In this document: piece by piece, positions 18,129 to 26,506 of the stretch
Layout: each line of letters starts with the position of its first letter
How positions within the stretch are numbered: position 1 is the first letter of the stretch
Origin: Labrenzia sp. R4_2
GTDB lineage: Bacteria; Pseudomonadota; Alphaproteobacteria; Rhizobiales; Stappiaceae
Length of the DNA: 64,000 nt
Assembly: GCF_017743865.1 (NCBI RefSeq)
Contig: NZ_JAGHRJ010000007.1
Location: 62,001-126,000 of the forward strand
Direction of reading: 5' to 3'
Program-made: the position numbers and the translations under genes
The notes under the pieces: model-generated
What the model was told of the DNA's origin: nothing
The model's input: only the letters and a program-made list of their open reading frames with translations
Database searches by the model: none

Positions 18129-19070
18129 CTATTCGGCAACCTGGAGCATTGTGGGTGGCTGGCCAGGGCGTTCGCCTGCAGGCCCATGGGTGTCATTGGC
18201 TGCTTCGTCTTCCGTCGGAGGGCTCACAGTTGCCTCCTGTTCTTGAGTAGCCGATGGCTGGCTTGGATAAGACTGACTGTTCTCCATGCGCGCCCAGTCG
18301 ATGGCCCGTGAGAAGGTGTCCTCAAGCAAGTTCCCCAAGCGCTGCACCCGGCTCTTGTCCGGCTCGAAGGGCGGAGATTCATGGCGCAAATAGGCTCTCT
18401 GAGCAATCAAAAGCGACAAGGCGTGAAGGCCGCGCTCTGGTCTTCCATAGGTCCGCGTCAAATGACCGCCTTTCACAAGCTCATCGACACCGACCGTGTA
18501 TCCCTGCTGGCTCTTGAAGGAACCGACGACCAGGTTCAGCAAATCGGGATCGCAGGCCGTCCCTTCTGCACTGCCAACACTGATGACCGGCAGGCCTTTG
18601 TCCGTCACGCCCTTGATATGAGACCGCATGGATTGGCAATCGATCACGATCACCTTGCGGTGCATCCGGGACAGCCGGGACACCTGCTGCTGCACAGCTT
18701 TTTCGAATGGCCTTGCAAACAATAGGACCCGTTGTTCAACTTCGGTCGCTCCCGGCTCCTCTCCATCCAAATAGATGCGCTTGCCGTCGAGGGTGGTCAC
18801 CGGACAAAGCGCAGTCTTCGGGTCTTCGGAAGCGCTCAGAGGAGTTTCCAAATCGCGATCAAGGTCAATGACATACCGGGAGATGGTTGAGCGGATGATT
18901 GTTGCATTGAGATCGGAGGATAACCGCAGGACGTCCTCAAGACGCCAGGACAGGTCCGTCTGCAACCGACCAGTCGCATTCAGCCGTTTTCCGATCACTG
19001 CCGGCACATCTGTACCGGTATGCGGCAAACACAAAACGAGAGGGCTGGCCCCCTCTTCGACCACAATCAT
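18129..19070 (-). CDS. N-formylglutamate amidohydrolase-family protein with extended C-terminal tail
   Basis: The product is 313 residues. The first ~260 match the N-formylglutamate deformylase/amidohydrolase family: the PHTGTDVP segment near 16 and DLDRDLETPLSA near 75 are characteristic, and a DCQSM segment lies near 150. These zinc enzymes release glutamate from N-formylglutamate in histidine catabolism, or act on related N-acyl amino acids. No other hut genes are nearby. The last ~50 residues are rich in Pro, Glu, Thr and Gln and look disordered, which is unusual for the family. The gene stands alone on the minus strand. Confidence 0.8.
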   Translation of the reverse strand: MIVVEEGASPLVLCLPHTGTDVPAVIGKRLNATGRLQTDLSWRLEDVLRLSSDLNATIIRSTISRYVIDLDRDLETPLSASEDPKTALCPVTTLDGKRIYLDGEEPGATEVEQRVLLFARPFEKAVQQQVSRLSRMHRKVIVIDCQSMRSHIKGVTDKGLPVISVGSAEGTACDPDLLNLVVGSFKSQQGYTVGVDELVKGGHLTRTYGRPERGLHALSLLIAQRAYLRHESPPFEPDKSRVQRLGNLLEDTFSRAIDWARMENSQSYPSQPSATQEQEATVSPPTEDEAANDTHGPAGERPGQPPTMLQVAE

Positions 19071-19441
19071 ACTGCACCGCCCAGTTGACGATCTTGTCCA
19101 GCGACCAGCTTGTATAATTTCCTTTACGGAAACAAGACAGATTCCGAAGAAACAAACCCTGAATTTGTCTTACGAAGCAATCACAGCCCTTCCGGCGATT
19201 GAACATTGGCACCTGCGCGACCGAAATAGCCACAAAAGGCTCGACTTTCATCTACTTCATTCATCATTTGGCTCTTTTTTGACCCCGACTTGCATCTATG
19301 CTTCTATTGGAGCAAGAAACATGCACTCTTGACCGATGGCCTCTGGCGCGCAATTGTGAAGACTGACCCGCCCGGCCCGTCCGGCCGCACTCATTTCAGC
19401 TCATTCGGGGCTAAGCCCCTGCATTTAAAAAGGATGCCGCC
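19071..19441. other. 371-base divergent intergenic region
   Basis: It separates the minus-strand amidohydrolase and the plus-strand aminotransferase, so both promoters should lie here. A TATAAT hexamer is at 19113-19118, but without a well-spaced -35. A small inverted repeat TTTCC-N5-GGAAA occupies 19118-19132. No gene is apparent. Confidence 0.4.
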
Positions 19442-20620
19442 ATGCCGCTGCGATATGGCAAGGAGTTTTTGATGATTCCGGGACCAACCAATGTCCCTGA
19501 AGAAGTTTTGAGGGCCATGCATCGGCCAGCGATCGACATCTATGAAGGCCCCTTGCTGGAAACCACGGACGCTTGCCTTTCCGGCCTGAAACAGCTTTTC
19601 CGGACAGAAGGCAAGACGTACATTTACGCGGCCAACGGACATGGCGCCTGGGATGCCGCCCTCACCAACACACTCAACCGCGGTGACAAGATCCTGGCGC
19701 TTCATTCCGGTTTGTTTGCAGCCGGTTGGGGAGAGGCGTCAAAACTCCTGGATCTGAATGTCGAGGTTCTTCCCGGGACTTGGCGCACAGCGGTCGATCC
19801 GGCCAAACTCGAGGCGCGTCTGAGGGAGGATACCGAACACGAGATCAAGGCAATCCTCGTTGTTCAGGTTGATACAGCCTCCGGGGTCTGGAATGACATT
19901 AAGGCTCTGCGAAGAGCCATTGATGCCGCCAAGCACCCTGCCCTTTTCATGGTCGACACCATCGCATCGCTTGGATGTATTCCCTTCGAAATGGATGAAT
20001 GGGGGATCGACGTCGCCTTGACCGGTTCTCAGAAAGGATTGATGTCACCGCCAGGCCTTTCCTTTGTCGCCGCCGGGCCAAAGGCAGACAAGGCGCACGA
20101 AACCGCAAATCTTCGAACCAACTATTTTGACTGGACGTTCCGGCAAGGCCCTGTTCACTACCAAAAATACTGTGGCACGCCGCCGGAGCATCTGCTGTTC
20201 GGGTTCCGGAAAGCGCTCGATCTTGTGTTCGACGAGGGCCTTGAGCAGGTTTGGAACCGTCATAAACTCTTGGCGAATGCGACCAGGGCGGCCGTAAGCC
20301 AGTGGGCCAAAGGCGGTGTTCTGGAATTCAACATCGAAGATCCGCGCCACCGCTCCGACAGTGTCACGGTGGTTCGGCTCAAGGATACGGATCCCGAGCC
20401 ACTGCGCGACTTCACCAAGGAAGTTTGCGGCGTCACCATCGGAGGGACAATCGGAGAGCTTTCCAATGAAGGCATCCGGATTGCCCATATGGGTCACGTG
20501 AACGCTGTCATGACGCTCGGTACGCTGTCCGCGATCGAGCTCGGTCTTGCGAAGCTTGACATCCCTCATGAAAAGGGCGGCGTTCAGGCCGCGATCGACA
20601 CTCTGGCCGGGGCTCTTTAG
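19442..20620 (+). CDS. Class V aminotransferase (serine/alanine-glyoxylate or pyridoxamine-pyruvate type)
   Basis: A 392-residue PLP enzyme. It starts with the family signature MIPGPTNVPEEVLRAM and has the PLP-lysine segment TGSQKGLMSPPG near residue 197. The pocket segment NGHGAWDAALTN lies near 65. This is the AGXT/SgaA fold group: members transfer amino groups from serine or alanine to glyoxylate. Pyridoxamine-pyruvate aminotransferase of rhizobia has nearly the same length and lies in the same group, so it is a real alternative. An AAGGA lies about 8 bases before the ATG. No neighbouring serine-cycle or vitamin B6 genes help decide. Confidence 0.85.
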   Translation: MPLRYGKEFLMIPGPTNVPEEVLRAMHRPAIDIYEGPLLETTDACLSGLKQLFRTEGKTYIYAANGHGAWDAALTNTLNRGDKILALHSGLFAAGWGEASKLLDLNVEVLPGTWRTAVDPAKLEARLREDTEHEIKAILVVQVDTASGVWNDIKALRRAIDAAKHPALFMVDTIASLGCIPFEMDEWGIDVALTGSQKGLMSPPGLSFVAAGPKADKAHETANLRTNYFDWTFRQGPVHYQKYCGTPPEHLLFGFRKALDLVFDEGLEQVWNRHKLLANATRAAVSQWAKGGVLEFNIEDPRHRSDSVTVVRLKDTDPEPLRDFTKEVCGVTIGGTIGELSNEGIRIAHMGHVNAVMTLGTLSAIELGLAKLDIPHEKGGVQAAIDTLAGAL

Positions 20621-20630
20621 AGCGCCCCGC

Positions 20631-20665
20631 AAAAATCCAGGCTCGGGCTCCAAACGGGCCCGGCC
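20631..20665 (-). terminator. Possible terminator after polyphosphate:AMP phosphotransferase gene
   Basis: On the minus strand a GGC..GGGC / GCCC..GCC stem with a small internal loop is followed by TTTTT. It lies between convergent stops and may serve both directions. The stem is imperfect. Confidence 0.45.
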
Positions 20666-20669
20666 AAGA

Positions 20670-22136
20670 TTACAGGACTTCGTCCAAACGGTCGCAGATG
20701 GTCTTCAAAACCTTGACCCGCGCGTGTTTTTTGTTTTCTGCAGAAACCAACGTCCACGGTGCATAGTGGGTTGAAGTTCGGTCGACCATATCACCGGCGG
20801 CAATGGCGTACTGGTCCCATTTAAGACGGTTACGCCAATCCTCGTCAGTGATCTTGTGCTGCTTGTACACGGTTTCCTCGCGGGCCTTGAACCGCCGGAG
20901 CTGTTCCTCTTCGGAAATGGCCAGCCAGAATTTGCACACAGTGTATCCGAAGTCTGTGAGTTCCTGCTCGAACTCGTTGATCTCGTTGTAAGCGCGCAGC
21001 CAGTCATCGTGACCGGCAAAACCCTCGACACGCTCTACAAGAACCCGCTCGTACCAAGACCGGTCAAAAATAGCGAAATGTCCTTTTCGCGGTACGCGGC
21101 GCCAAAACCGCCAAAGATAAGGGCGTGCCTTTTCTTCATCGGTTGGCGCCGAAATCGAATGCACCTTGTAGATCCGTGGGTCTAGCGGCCGGATCAAACG
21201 CCGGATGGCGCCGCCTTTGCCAGCCGCATCATTGCCTTGGAAAACGAGGACAACACCGGTCTTTGACATCGACTTGCGGTCTGAGAGTTCGGAAAGCCGG
21301 TCCTGATACTTTTTCCTGAGCTCTTCGTATTCGGTCTTCTCCAGTGTCTCGGTCAAATCGATCGCGTCGACCGCGGTTTCCCGCTTCAGCCCTCCCACCA
21401 CAGGCGGCGCTGCGACCGAGGTGGGCTCGCCATCTTCAAGCTTGAGCTGCATGGATCTTGCGACTGTCTGCCCAAGAGCTACGTCGCGGTACTCCGGATC
21501 TTGCGAGGGGATCACAAACCAGGGGGCAAACCCCATACTGGTTTCCAGGATAATCTTCTCACCGGTTTCACTGGCTTTCTTATGGTGCTTCAAGGCCGCC
21601 CAGTCTGCCAGGACATGCCGGCCAGCATTTTTCTTTTCGATCTTCTTCAAACGTTCCTTTTGAACATCCTTGGGAAGGACAAACCAAAACTTGAGGATGA
21701 GAACGTCCTCGTTCGCCAGCATCTCCTCAAAACGCCGGATCCGAACCAGACCCTTCTCAAAGGCATCCTCGTCGATCTTTTTGTAGATGCGGTCGCGTAA
21801 CAGGGACTGATACCAGCTGCCGAAAACAATTGCGGTTTCTCCCTTGGCTGGAAGGTCCCGCCAATAGCGCCACAAGGGCGGGCGCAACCGGGCCTCATCC
21901 ATGGGTTCGCCATAAGCGTTGCAGACGAGATGCCGTGCATCCATCCAGCCATAAAGCCGGGCAACCGCCTCGCCCTTGCCCGCCCCATCAAGGCCATCAA
22001 CCAGTATGAGTGTGGAGAACTGCTGCTTCTCAATCACCGGAAGCTGCGCCGCCAACAGCGCCTCGCGAAGTTCCGGCTCAAGTTTCTTGAAGGACTTTTT
22101 GGTCATTTTTTGCGGCATGCGGGCAGATTCGAACAT
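20670..22136 (-). CDS. pap: Polyphosphate:AMP phosphotransferase (tandem PPK2 domains)
   Basis: A 488-residue protein with two PPK2 domains. Walker A motifs are seen in both: VDGLDGAGKGE near 48 and FQGNDAAGKGG near 290. The C-terminal domain also has the canonical FDRSWYERVLVERV; the N-terminal copy reads FGSWYQSLLRDR and lacks the aspartate-arginine, so the C-terminal domain is probably the main catalytic half. Two-domain PPK2 class II proteins make ADP from AMP and polyphosphate. GGAGGA lies 5 bases before the ATG at 22134-22136. It is divergent from the LssY-like gene. Confidence 0.92.
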   Translation of the reverse strand: MFESARMPQKMTKKSFKKLEPELREALLAAQLPVIEKQQFSTLILVDGLDGAGKGEAVARLYGWMDARHLVCNAYGEPMDEARLRPPLWRYWRDLPAKGETAIVFGSWYQSLLRDRIYKKIDEDAFEKGLVRIRRFEEMLANEDVLILKFWFVLPKDVQKERLKKIEKKNAGRHVLADWAALKHHKKASETGEKIILETSMGFAPWFVIPSQDPEYRDVALGQTVARSMQLKLEDGEPTSVAAPPVVGGLKRETAVDAIDLTETLEKTEYEELRKKYQDRLSELSDRKSMSKTGVVLVFQGNDAAGKGGAIRRLIRPLDPRIYKVHSISAPTDEEKARPYLWRFWRRVPRKGHFAIFDRSWYERVLVERVEGFAGHDDWLRAYNEINEFEQELTDFGYTVCKFWLAISEEEQLRRFKAREETVYKQHKITDEDWRNRLKWDQYAIAAGDMVDRTSTHYAPWTLVSAENKKHARVKVLKTICDRLDEVL

Positions 22137-22352
22137 TGCGTCCTCCGGTCACGAACCATGAAGGCACATTGTGAAACAGCAAACCTGAAAAAACCACTCC
22201 GTCGATAAAGAAGGGCATAATGCGGCAAGGGAAACTGCATTTTCCCTGTTGGAGGATACGATCAGCACATATATGAAACCCTGCCCGCATCCGAATTTCA
22301 CGGAGCCGGGTTATAACAGTGCCAGCACCTTCTTAGAGACCGCCGGATTTCC

Positions 22353-24386
22353 GTGACAGACTTCCTTGATCCCATCCTGCATTTCATCGCCGAGAACCCA
22401 TCGCTTGCCGGGTTGATCTGCTTTTTGGCAGCCATGGGCGAGGCATTGTTCCTGATCGGATTGTTTGTTCCAACCACTGTTGTTTTGGTAGGCGCCGGCA
22501 CCCTTGTTGGCCTGGGCAAGCTTGATCTGATGCCGCTGCTCATCTGGACAACACTTGGCGCAACCGCAGGAGATGCGATCTCCTACTGGATTGGCTGGGC
22601 CTTCAAAGACAAGATCAAAAGCATGTGGCCGCTTAACAAGTACCGCAACGTGGTCGAAAGCGGCGAGGAGTTCTTTAAACAACATGGCGGCAAGAGCGTC
22701 TTTATCGGCCGCTTCGTTCCAGGTGTGAAATCCGTGGTTCCGGGCATCGCCGGCATGGCCGGTATGAATTTCACCCGGTTTTCGGTGGTCAACTTCACCT
22801 CCGCAATCGCCTGGAGCGTGGCGCACATCGCGCCGGGCGTCATTGCCGGGTCCGCGCTTCACGCGATCGGTCAGATCAGCGGCCGCCTTGCGCTGGTTCT
22901 CGGCGCGCTTCTGCTGGTGATCTTCCTGGCGGTTATGCTGGGCCGGTGGTTGATCCTCATTATTCTGCCCCTGTTTCCAAACGCGCATTCGGCCATCGCA
23001 CGCTGGTTTGCCCGGCGGCCTGACCGGATCTCGCAATGGATTGGACGCAACTTCGATCCAGCTCATCCCCGCTCTGCGGGAATGCTGGCCTCGACGGTGC
23101 TTATCCTCATCACGATGCCGGCCTTCTTCTGGCTGATTGGTGAAGTCGCTCCAAATGAACCAATGGTTCGCGCGGACCTTGCCATCTTGAACCTCTTTGA
23201 CAGCCTCAGAACGCCCGTCGGCGACAAGATCATGGTTTTCATGACCACACTTGGGGATGGCATCGTGGTGACCGCAATTGCGATTGCCGTGGCATCCTAT
23301 CTGTTCTTCCGAAAGGCCTGGCGCCGGGGCATCGGCTTTGTCATCGCGATTGCCGGCACGGCCATTTTTGTTCCTTTGCTGAAATTGATGCTGCACCGCT
23401 CCCGGCCCATGGAGCTTTACACCGGAGCCGACTCTTTCAGCTTTCCGAGCGGCCATGCCACGCTCAACACCGTTCTGTTCGGCATCTGTGCAGTCCTGAT
23501 TGCCCATGACCGAAGCCGCTGGGTAAAGGCGGGTATTTTCACAGTCACTGTCGCCTATGTCATCACCATCGGGTTCTCGCGGATCTATCTTGGTGCGCAC
23601 TGGATGTCGGATGTATTGGCCGGCCTCTTGTTCGGCACGGCCATCGTGTCCGCCTTCGCCTTCGTTTTCGGCCCGATCCACAACGAGAAAATCGGGCGTT
23701 TGACCCTCACAGCGATCGTTTGCGGCATGCTTGCCGGGTTCGGTGGCTGGCATGTGGCCCGCTCCTTCGATGCTGGTCTGGTCACTTACGCGCCGCAAAT
23801 CCACAAAGAAATCATCCAGGCGAGCGACTGGAGAGGCGGAACCTGGCAAAGCCTACCGGCACACCGGATCGGAATTGACGGGGAAACCGAAGAACCGCTC
23901 GTCATTCAATACGCCGGTCCGCTTGAAGCTTTTGCTGACATTGCTGCGAAAGACGGCTGGGTGCATCCGCCAAAGTGGTCACTGTCGACAGCAGGCGGCT
24001 TTGTGGAAGGCGAAACCCCGCCAGATTCTCTGCCCATTCTGCCGCGCAGCCAGAATGGCCGCCAACCGGACCTGATCCTGATCCGCAACGATGCCGATGG
24101 CGCGGAGGGCGGACGTTGGGTCATGCGTTTGTGGCCCAGCCGATATGAAGTTCTCGAAGGCGGGACGCTGGAACCCCTTTATCTTGGCAGCGTCGTCCAT
24201 GAAGATATTCTAAGGCCCATGGGTGAGTTCTCCGGCCCCAAAATGGATCGGGAGCTTCCCGGTGTTGAAGTCAATCCGGCCCGTCTCATACCAGGTGCCG
24301 AGACCCGGCAGCGCGCGAACCTTTCGCATGTTGTGCTGGCACGTCTGCCCGAACCGCCCGGCCTTTCAACTCCGGCTGCAGACTGA
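22353..24386 (+). CDS. DedA (VTT) - PAP2 phosphatase - LssY C-terminal multidomain membrane protein
   Basis: A 677-residue membrane protein. Residues ~1-210 form a DedA/SNARE-associated domain with FxxFxPG-like GRFVPGVKSVVPGIAGM near 125. Residues ~260-460 are a PAP2 phosphatase: KLMLHRSRP, FPSGHATLN and SRIYLGAHWMSDV give the three catalytic motifs. The C-terminal ~200 residues match the soluble LssY tail. The combination suggests lipid-phosphate hydrolysis coupled to lipid flipping at the inner membrane. It uses a GTG start (22353), with no clear ribosome site. It ends one base before the stop of the convergent neighbour. Confidence 0.9.
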   Translation: MTDFLDPILHFIAENPSLAGLICFLAAMGEALFLIGLFVPTTVVLVGAGTLVGLGKLDLMPLLIWTTLGATAGDAISYWIGWAFKDKIKSMWPLNKYRNVVESGEEFFKQHGGKSVFIGRFVPGVKSVVPGIAGMAGMNFTRFSVVNFTSAIAWSVAHIAPGVIAGSALHAIGQISGRLALVLGALLLVIFLAVMLGRWLILIILPLFPNAHSAIARWFARRPDRISQWIGRNFDPAHPRSAGMLASTVLILITMPAFFWLIGEVAPNEPMVRADLAILNLFDSLRTPVGDKIMVFMTTLGDGIVVTAIAIAVASYLFFRKAWRRGIGFVIAIAGTAIFVPLLKLMLHRSRPMELYTGADSFSFPSGHATLNTVLFGICAVLIAHDRSRWVKAGIFTVTVAYVITIGFSRIYLGAHWMSDVLAGLLFGTAIVSAFAFVFGPIHNEKIGRLTLTAIVCGMLAGFGGWHVARSFDAGLVTYAPQIHKEIIQASDWRGGTWQSLPAHRIGIDGETEEPLVIQYAGPLEAFADIAAKDGWVHPPKWSLSTAGGFVEGETPPDSLPILPRSQNGRQPDLILIRNDADGAEGGRWVMRLWPSRYEVLEGGTLEPLYLGSVVHEDILRPMGEFSGPKMDRELPGVEVNPARLIPGAETRQRANLSHVVLARLPEPPGLSTPAAD

Positions 24387-24387
24387 G

Positions 24388-25437
24388 TTATTGCGCCTGG
24401 TAGGCCAAAGGCCAGGTGTTGGGTTCAAGCGCATTGCCGTCACAGTCGATCTTCTCCCGATACTCGAGAAGTTCCAACTCAAGGATTTCGCCTGGCCCAT
24501 CGATCAGGCGAAACACCTGATAAACGCCGCAGTCGCCCGCGCCCCGGCCAAACTCGGTGGTTTCAATATGACCGGACGATCCCAGCACCTTGGCATTCAT
24601 CGCTGAATAGTTCTGATTGCCCTCCAACCCCGGGGGATTGGGTAAGGTCAACAATTCGCCCCAGTCTTGCGGCGGGTTCTGAGTTACTGCAAAGACACCG
24701 GAACCCTGATAGGCACCTTGAAAGCAAGGGATTTGCCACATCAGATAATAATCGTTGATCACATAACGCGCGCCCGACCAGGCAAACTGGCCATCGATGT
24801 CGCAGGCATCGCTCGCGTAATCGCGCATTTGCTGGCGCAAAACAGCCGGGATTTCGGACATATCTGCCAAGTATCGCTCGTAGCCAATGGGAATACCTGC
24901 AGGCAAGTCCGGGCTGGCTGAGGCCGTCTGTGGTTGCGATGCGGTTTTCGGGCAACCGCTGACCCCTTTGGCATTCGCCGTGAAAGGCAGTTTGCCCTTC
25001 TGGATGACAGTGACCTTGGCCTTGTCGAAATAAAAGGCGTCATTTCGGAACGTGACGTCGAGAAGTTCGATCTGGACTTTTATATCCCGGTCATCGCTTG
25101 CAAACAGATATTGAGTGCCATGGCCTTCGATGGGTTCGCCGCCATAGACGAGCTCGTTTACGCTGTAGAACTTGTCCCCGATCTCCACCAATCCCGGTCC
25201 GGTAAAACCATCGCTCTCCTGGTTGGCATGGAACAGATACGCATAATCGTCTGTCTCAGGGTCGCGGTTCTGCTGCCAGAACGACAAATGACACGGAGAA
25301 ATTCCACCGACAATTTCGTCTTTGCCGAAAAGCTTCAACGGCAGTTTGTAGGCATCCTCATCTGCATAGGCTTGCAACGATTGAAGACACGCGAACGTGG
25401 AAAACACCAATCCAATCAACAAGTTTTGCGTTTTCAT
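24388..25437 (-). CDS. Secreted protein, C-terminal half DUF1176-like
   Basis: A 349-residue product with a signal peptide (Lys near start, hydrophobic core, AYA-type site near residue 25), so it is exported to the periplasm. The C-terminal half contains WQIPCFQGAYQGSGVFAV and several conserved-looking cysteines (DACDIDG, GDCGVY, EKIDCDG), a pattern I associate with DUF1176. The N-terminal half is not recognised. No function can be assigned. It is divergent from the sulfide cluster, and its start is 159 bases from the first gene there, so the two share a promoter region. Confidence 0.6.
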   Translation of the reverse strand: MKTQNLLIGLVFSTFACLQSLQAYADEDAYKLPLKLFGKDEIVGGISPCHLSFWQQNRDPETDDYAYLFHANQESDGFTGPGLVEIGDKFYSVNELVYGGEPIEGHGTQYLFASDDRDIKVQIELLDVTFRNDAFYFDKAKVTVIQKGKLPFTANAKGVSGCPKTASQPQTASASPDLPAGIPIGYERYLADMSEIPAVLRQQMRDYASDACDIDGQFAWSGARYVINDYYLMWQIPCFQGAYQGSGVFAVTQNPPQDWGELLTLPNPPGLEGNQNYSAMNAKVLGSSGHIETTEFGRGAGDCGVYQVFRLIDGPGEILELELLEYREKIDCDGNALEPNTWPLAYQAQ

Positions 25438-25542
25438 AGCCCCTCCGGCATTCAGGTTTCATTTGACCATGCCGGATTTTACGGCCTTTGGCCAGCACGC
25501 GCTTTCCCTAAGGAAACTCTGGGCAGTCACTTAATTCACCGC

Positions 25543-25580
25543 TTGCATCTTTTGTCTTATATTCATATATTCGAAAATAA
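25543..25580 (+). promoter_or_regulatory. Promoter with BigR/SqrR-like operator for the sulfide cluster
   Basis: TTGCAT (25543-25548), a 17-base spacer and TATATT (25566-25571) form a good sigma-70-type promoter. An imperfect 24-bp dyad at 25557-25580 (18 of 24 positions symmetric) covers the -10. Inside it, ATTC-N8-GAAA at 25561-25576 is one base off the ATTC-N8-GAAT palindrome I recall for the persulfide-sensing repressors SqrR and BigR. No such repressor gene is in the window. Confidence 0.6.
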
Positions 25581-25596
25581 CGTAATGAGGATCCCC

Positions 25597-26025
25597 ATGA
25601 CCGAATTCACACCCATACTCAGCTTCTCAGGCGGCCTGCTGATTGGACTTGCCGCCGTCGCCCTTATGGCTGTTCATGGCCGCATCGCCGGGATCAATGG
25701 CATTGTCGGCGGGCTGCTGAGCCTGAACATCAATTCCGACTGGGCGTGGCGCGCAGCCTTTATCGCCGGCATGGTCGCCAGCCCGCTGGTTCTGCTTGGC
25801 GCTACCGGGCAACTGCCAGAAATCAGCATCCCATCTTCGCCTGCGCTTTTGCTTGCCGGAGGGTTCCTAACCGGTGTCGGGACCACGCTCGGCTCGGGCT
25901 GCACCAGCGGACACGGCGTTTGCGGAATGTCCCGCCTGTCCGCCCGTTCTATCGTTGCGACCATGACCTTCATGGCAACCGGCGGCATCACCGTTTTCCT
26001 CATCCGTCACGTGTTTGGAGGTTAA
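25597..26025 (+). CDS. YeeE/YedE-family sulfur transporter subunit, first half
   Basis: The product is 142 residues with about four membrane helices. It has the conserved GSGCTSGHGVCGMSRLSARS segment near 110, whose cysteine is the hallmark of YeeE/YedE thiosulfate or sulfur-compound transporters. The start is the ATG at 25597, with TGAGGA about 7 bases upstream; a much longer frame through this region is not the gene. Paired half-size YeeE proteins often accompany sulfide-detoxification genes. The second half follows after 2 bases. Confidence 0.88.
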   Translation: MTEFTPILSFSGGLLIGLAAVALMAVHGRIAGINGIVGGLLSLNINSDWAWRAAFIAGMVASPLVLLGATGQLPEISIPSSPALLLAGGFLTGVGTTLGSGCTSGHGVCGMSRLSARSIVATMTFMATGGITVFLIRHVFGG

Positions 26026-26027
26026 TC

Positions 26028-26468
26028 ATGATCCGGCTTCTTTCAGCATTCGCGATTGGCCTTGTTTTCGGGACAGGCATTTTGATTTCCGGTATGGGCA
26101 ATCCGGCCAAGGTTCTGAACTTCTTCGATGTTGCAGGGATTTGGGATCCCAGCCTGGCCTTCGTTATGGGCGGCGCCCTAACGGTTGCTGCAATTGGATA
26201 CCGCCTTGCTTTCCGCATGAACTCTCCGGTCCTGGCCGCCGAGTTTTCACTGCCGACAAAAACAGATCTGGATGTGAAACTGATCGGCGGATCGGCTATC
26301 TTTGGCATAGGTTGGGGCATGAGCGGCTTCTGCCCCGGCGGGCTGGTTCCGGTCCTCGGTCTTGGACTGAGCGGTCCATTGCTGACAGGTGCAGCGATTG
26401 TCGCAGGGATTTTGGTGGCGCGCTGGATCAAAACACTGGGTTCACGCCCCAGTCCGGCCCAAGCCTGA
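26028..26468 (+). CDS. YeeE/YedE-family sulfur transporter subunit, second half
   Basis: A 146-residue membrane protein (DUF6691-type YeeE half). It starts RLLSAFAIGLVFGTGILISGM and carries GWGMSGFCPGGLVPVLG near 100 with the conserved cysteine. It is two bases downstream of its partner, with GGAGG before the ATG, so they are co-translated and probably form one channel. By context it moves thiosulfate, persulfide or another reduced sulfur compound across the inner membrane. Direction is not evident. Confidence 0.87.
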   Translation: MIRLLSAFAIGLVFGTGILISGMGNPAKVLNFFDVAGIWDPSLAFVMGGALTVAAIGYRLAFRMNSPVLAAEFSLPTKTDLDVKLIGGSAIFGIGWGMSGFCPGGLVPVLGLGLSGPLLTGAAIVAGILVARWIKTLGSRPSPAQA

Positions 26469-26506
26469 GAATAGAACTGGCGAAGCCAGACAACGGGAGA
26501 CACACA

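Noticed and set aside
19109..19136. Dyad around TTTCC-N5-GGAAA with outer CTTGT/ACAAG
   Set aside because: The inner and outer repeats do not share a centre, so a single operator is not supported.
22311..23849. 512-codon frame antisense to the DedA/PAP2 gene
   Set aside because: Polar, repeat-like composition and full overlap with a protein with clear motifs; a high-GC antisense artefact.
24934..25596. Long N-terminal extension of the first YeeE gene
   Set aside because: It runs antisense through the secreted-protein gene and across the promoter; the ATG at 25597 has a proper ribosome site.
26015..26506. N-terminal extension of the persulfide dioxygenase frame
   Set aside because: It overlaps the whole second YeeE gene; the ATG at 26507 has GGGAGA upstream and starts the normal domain.
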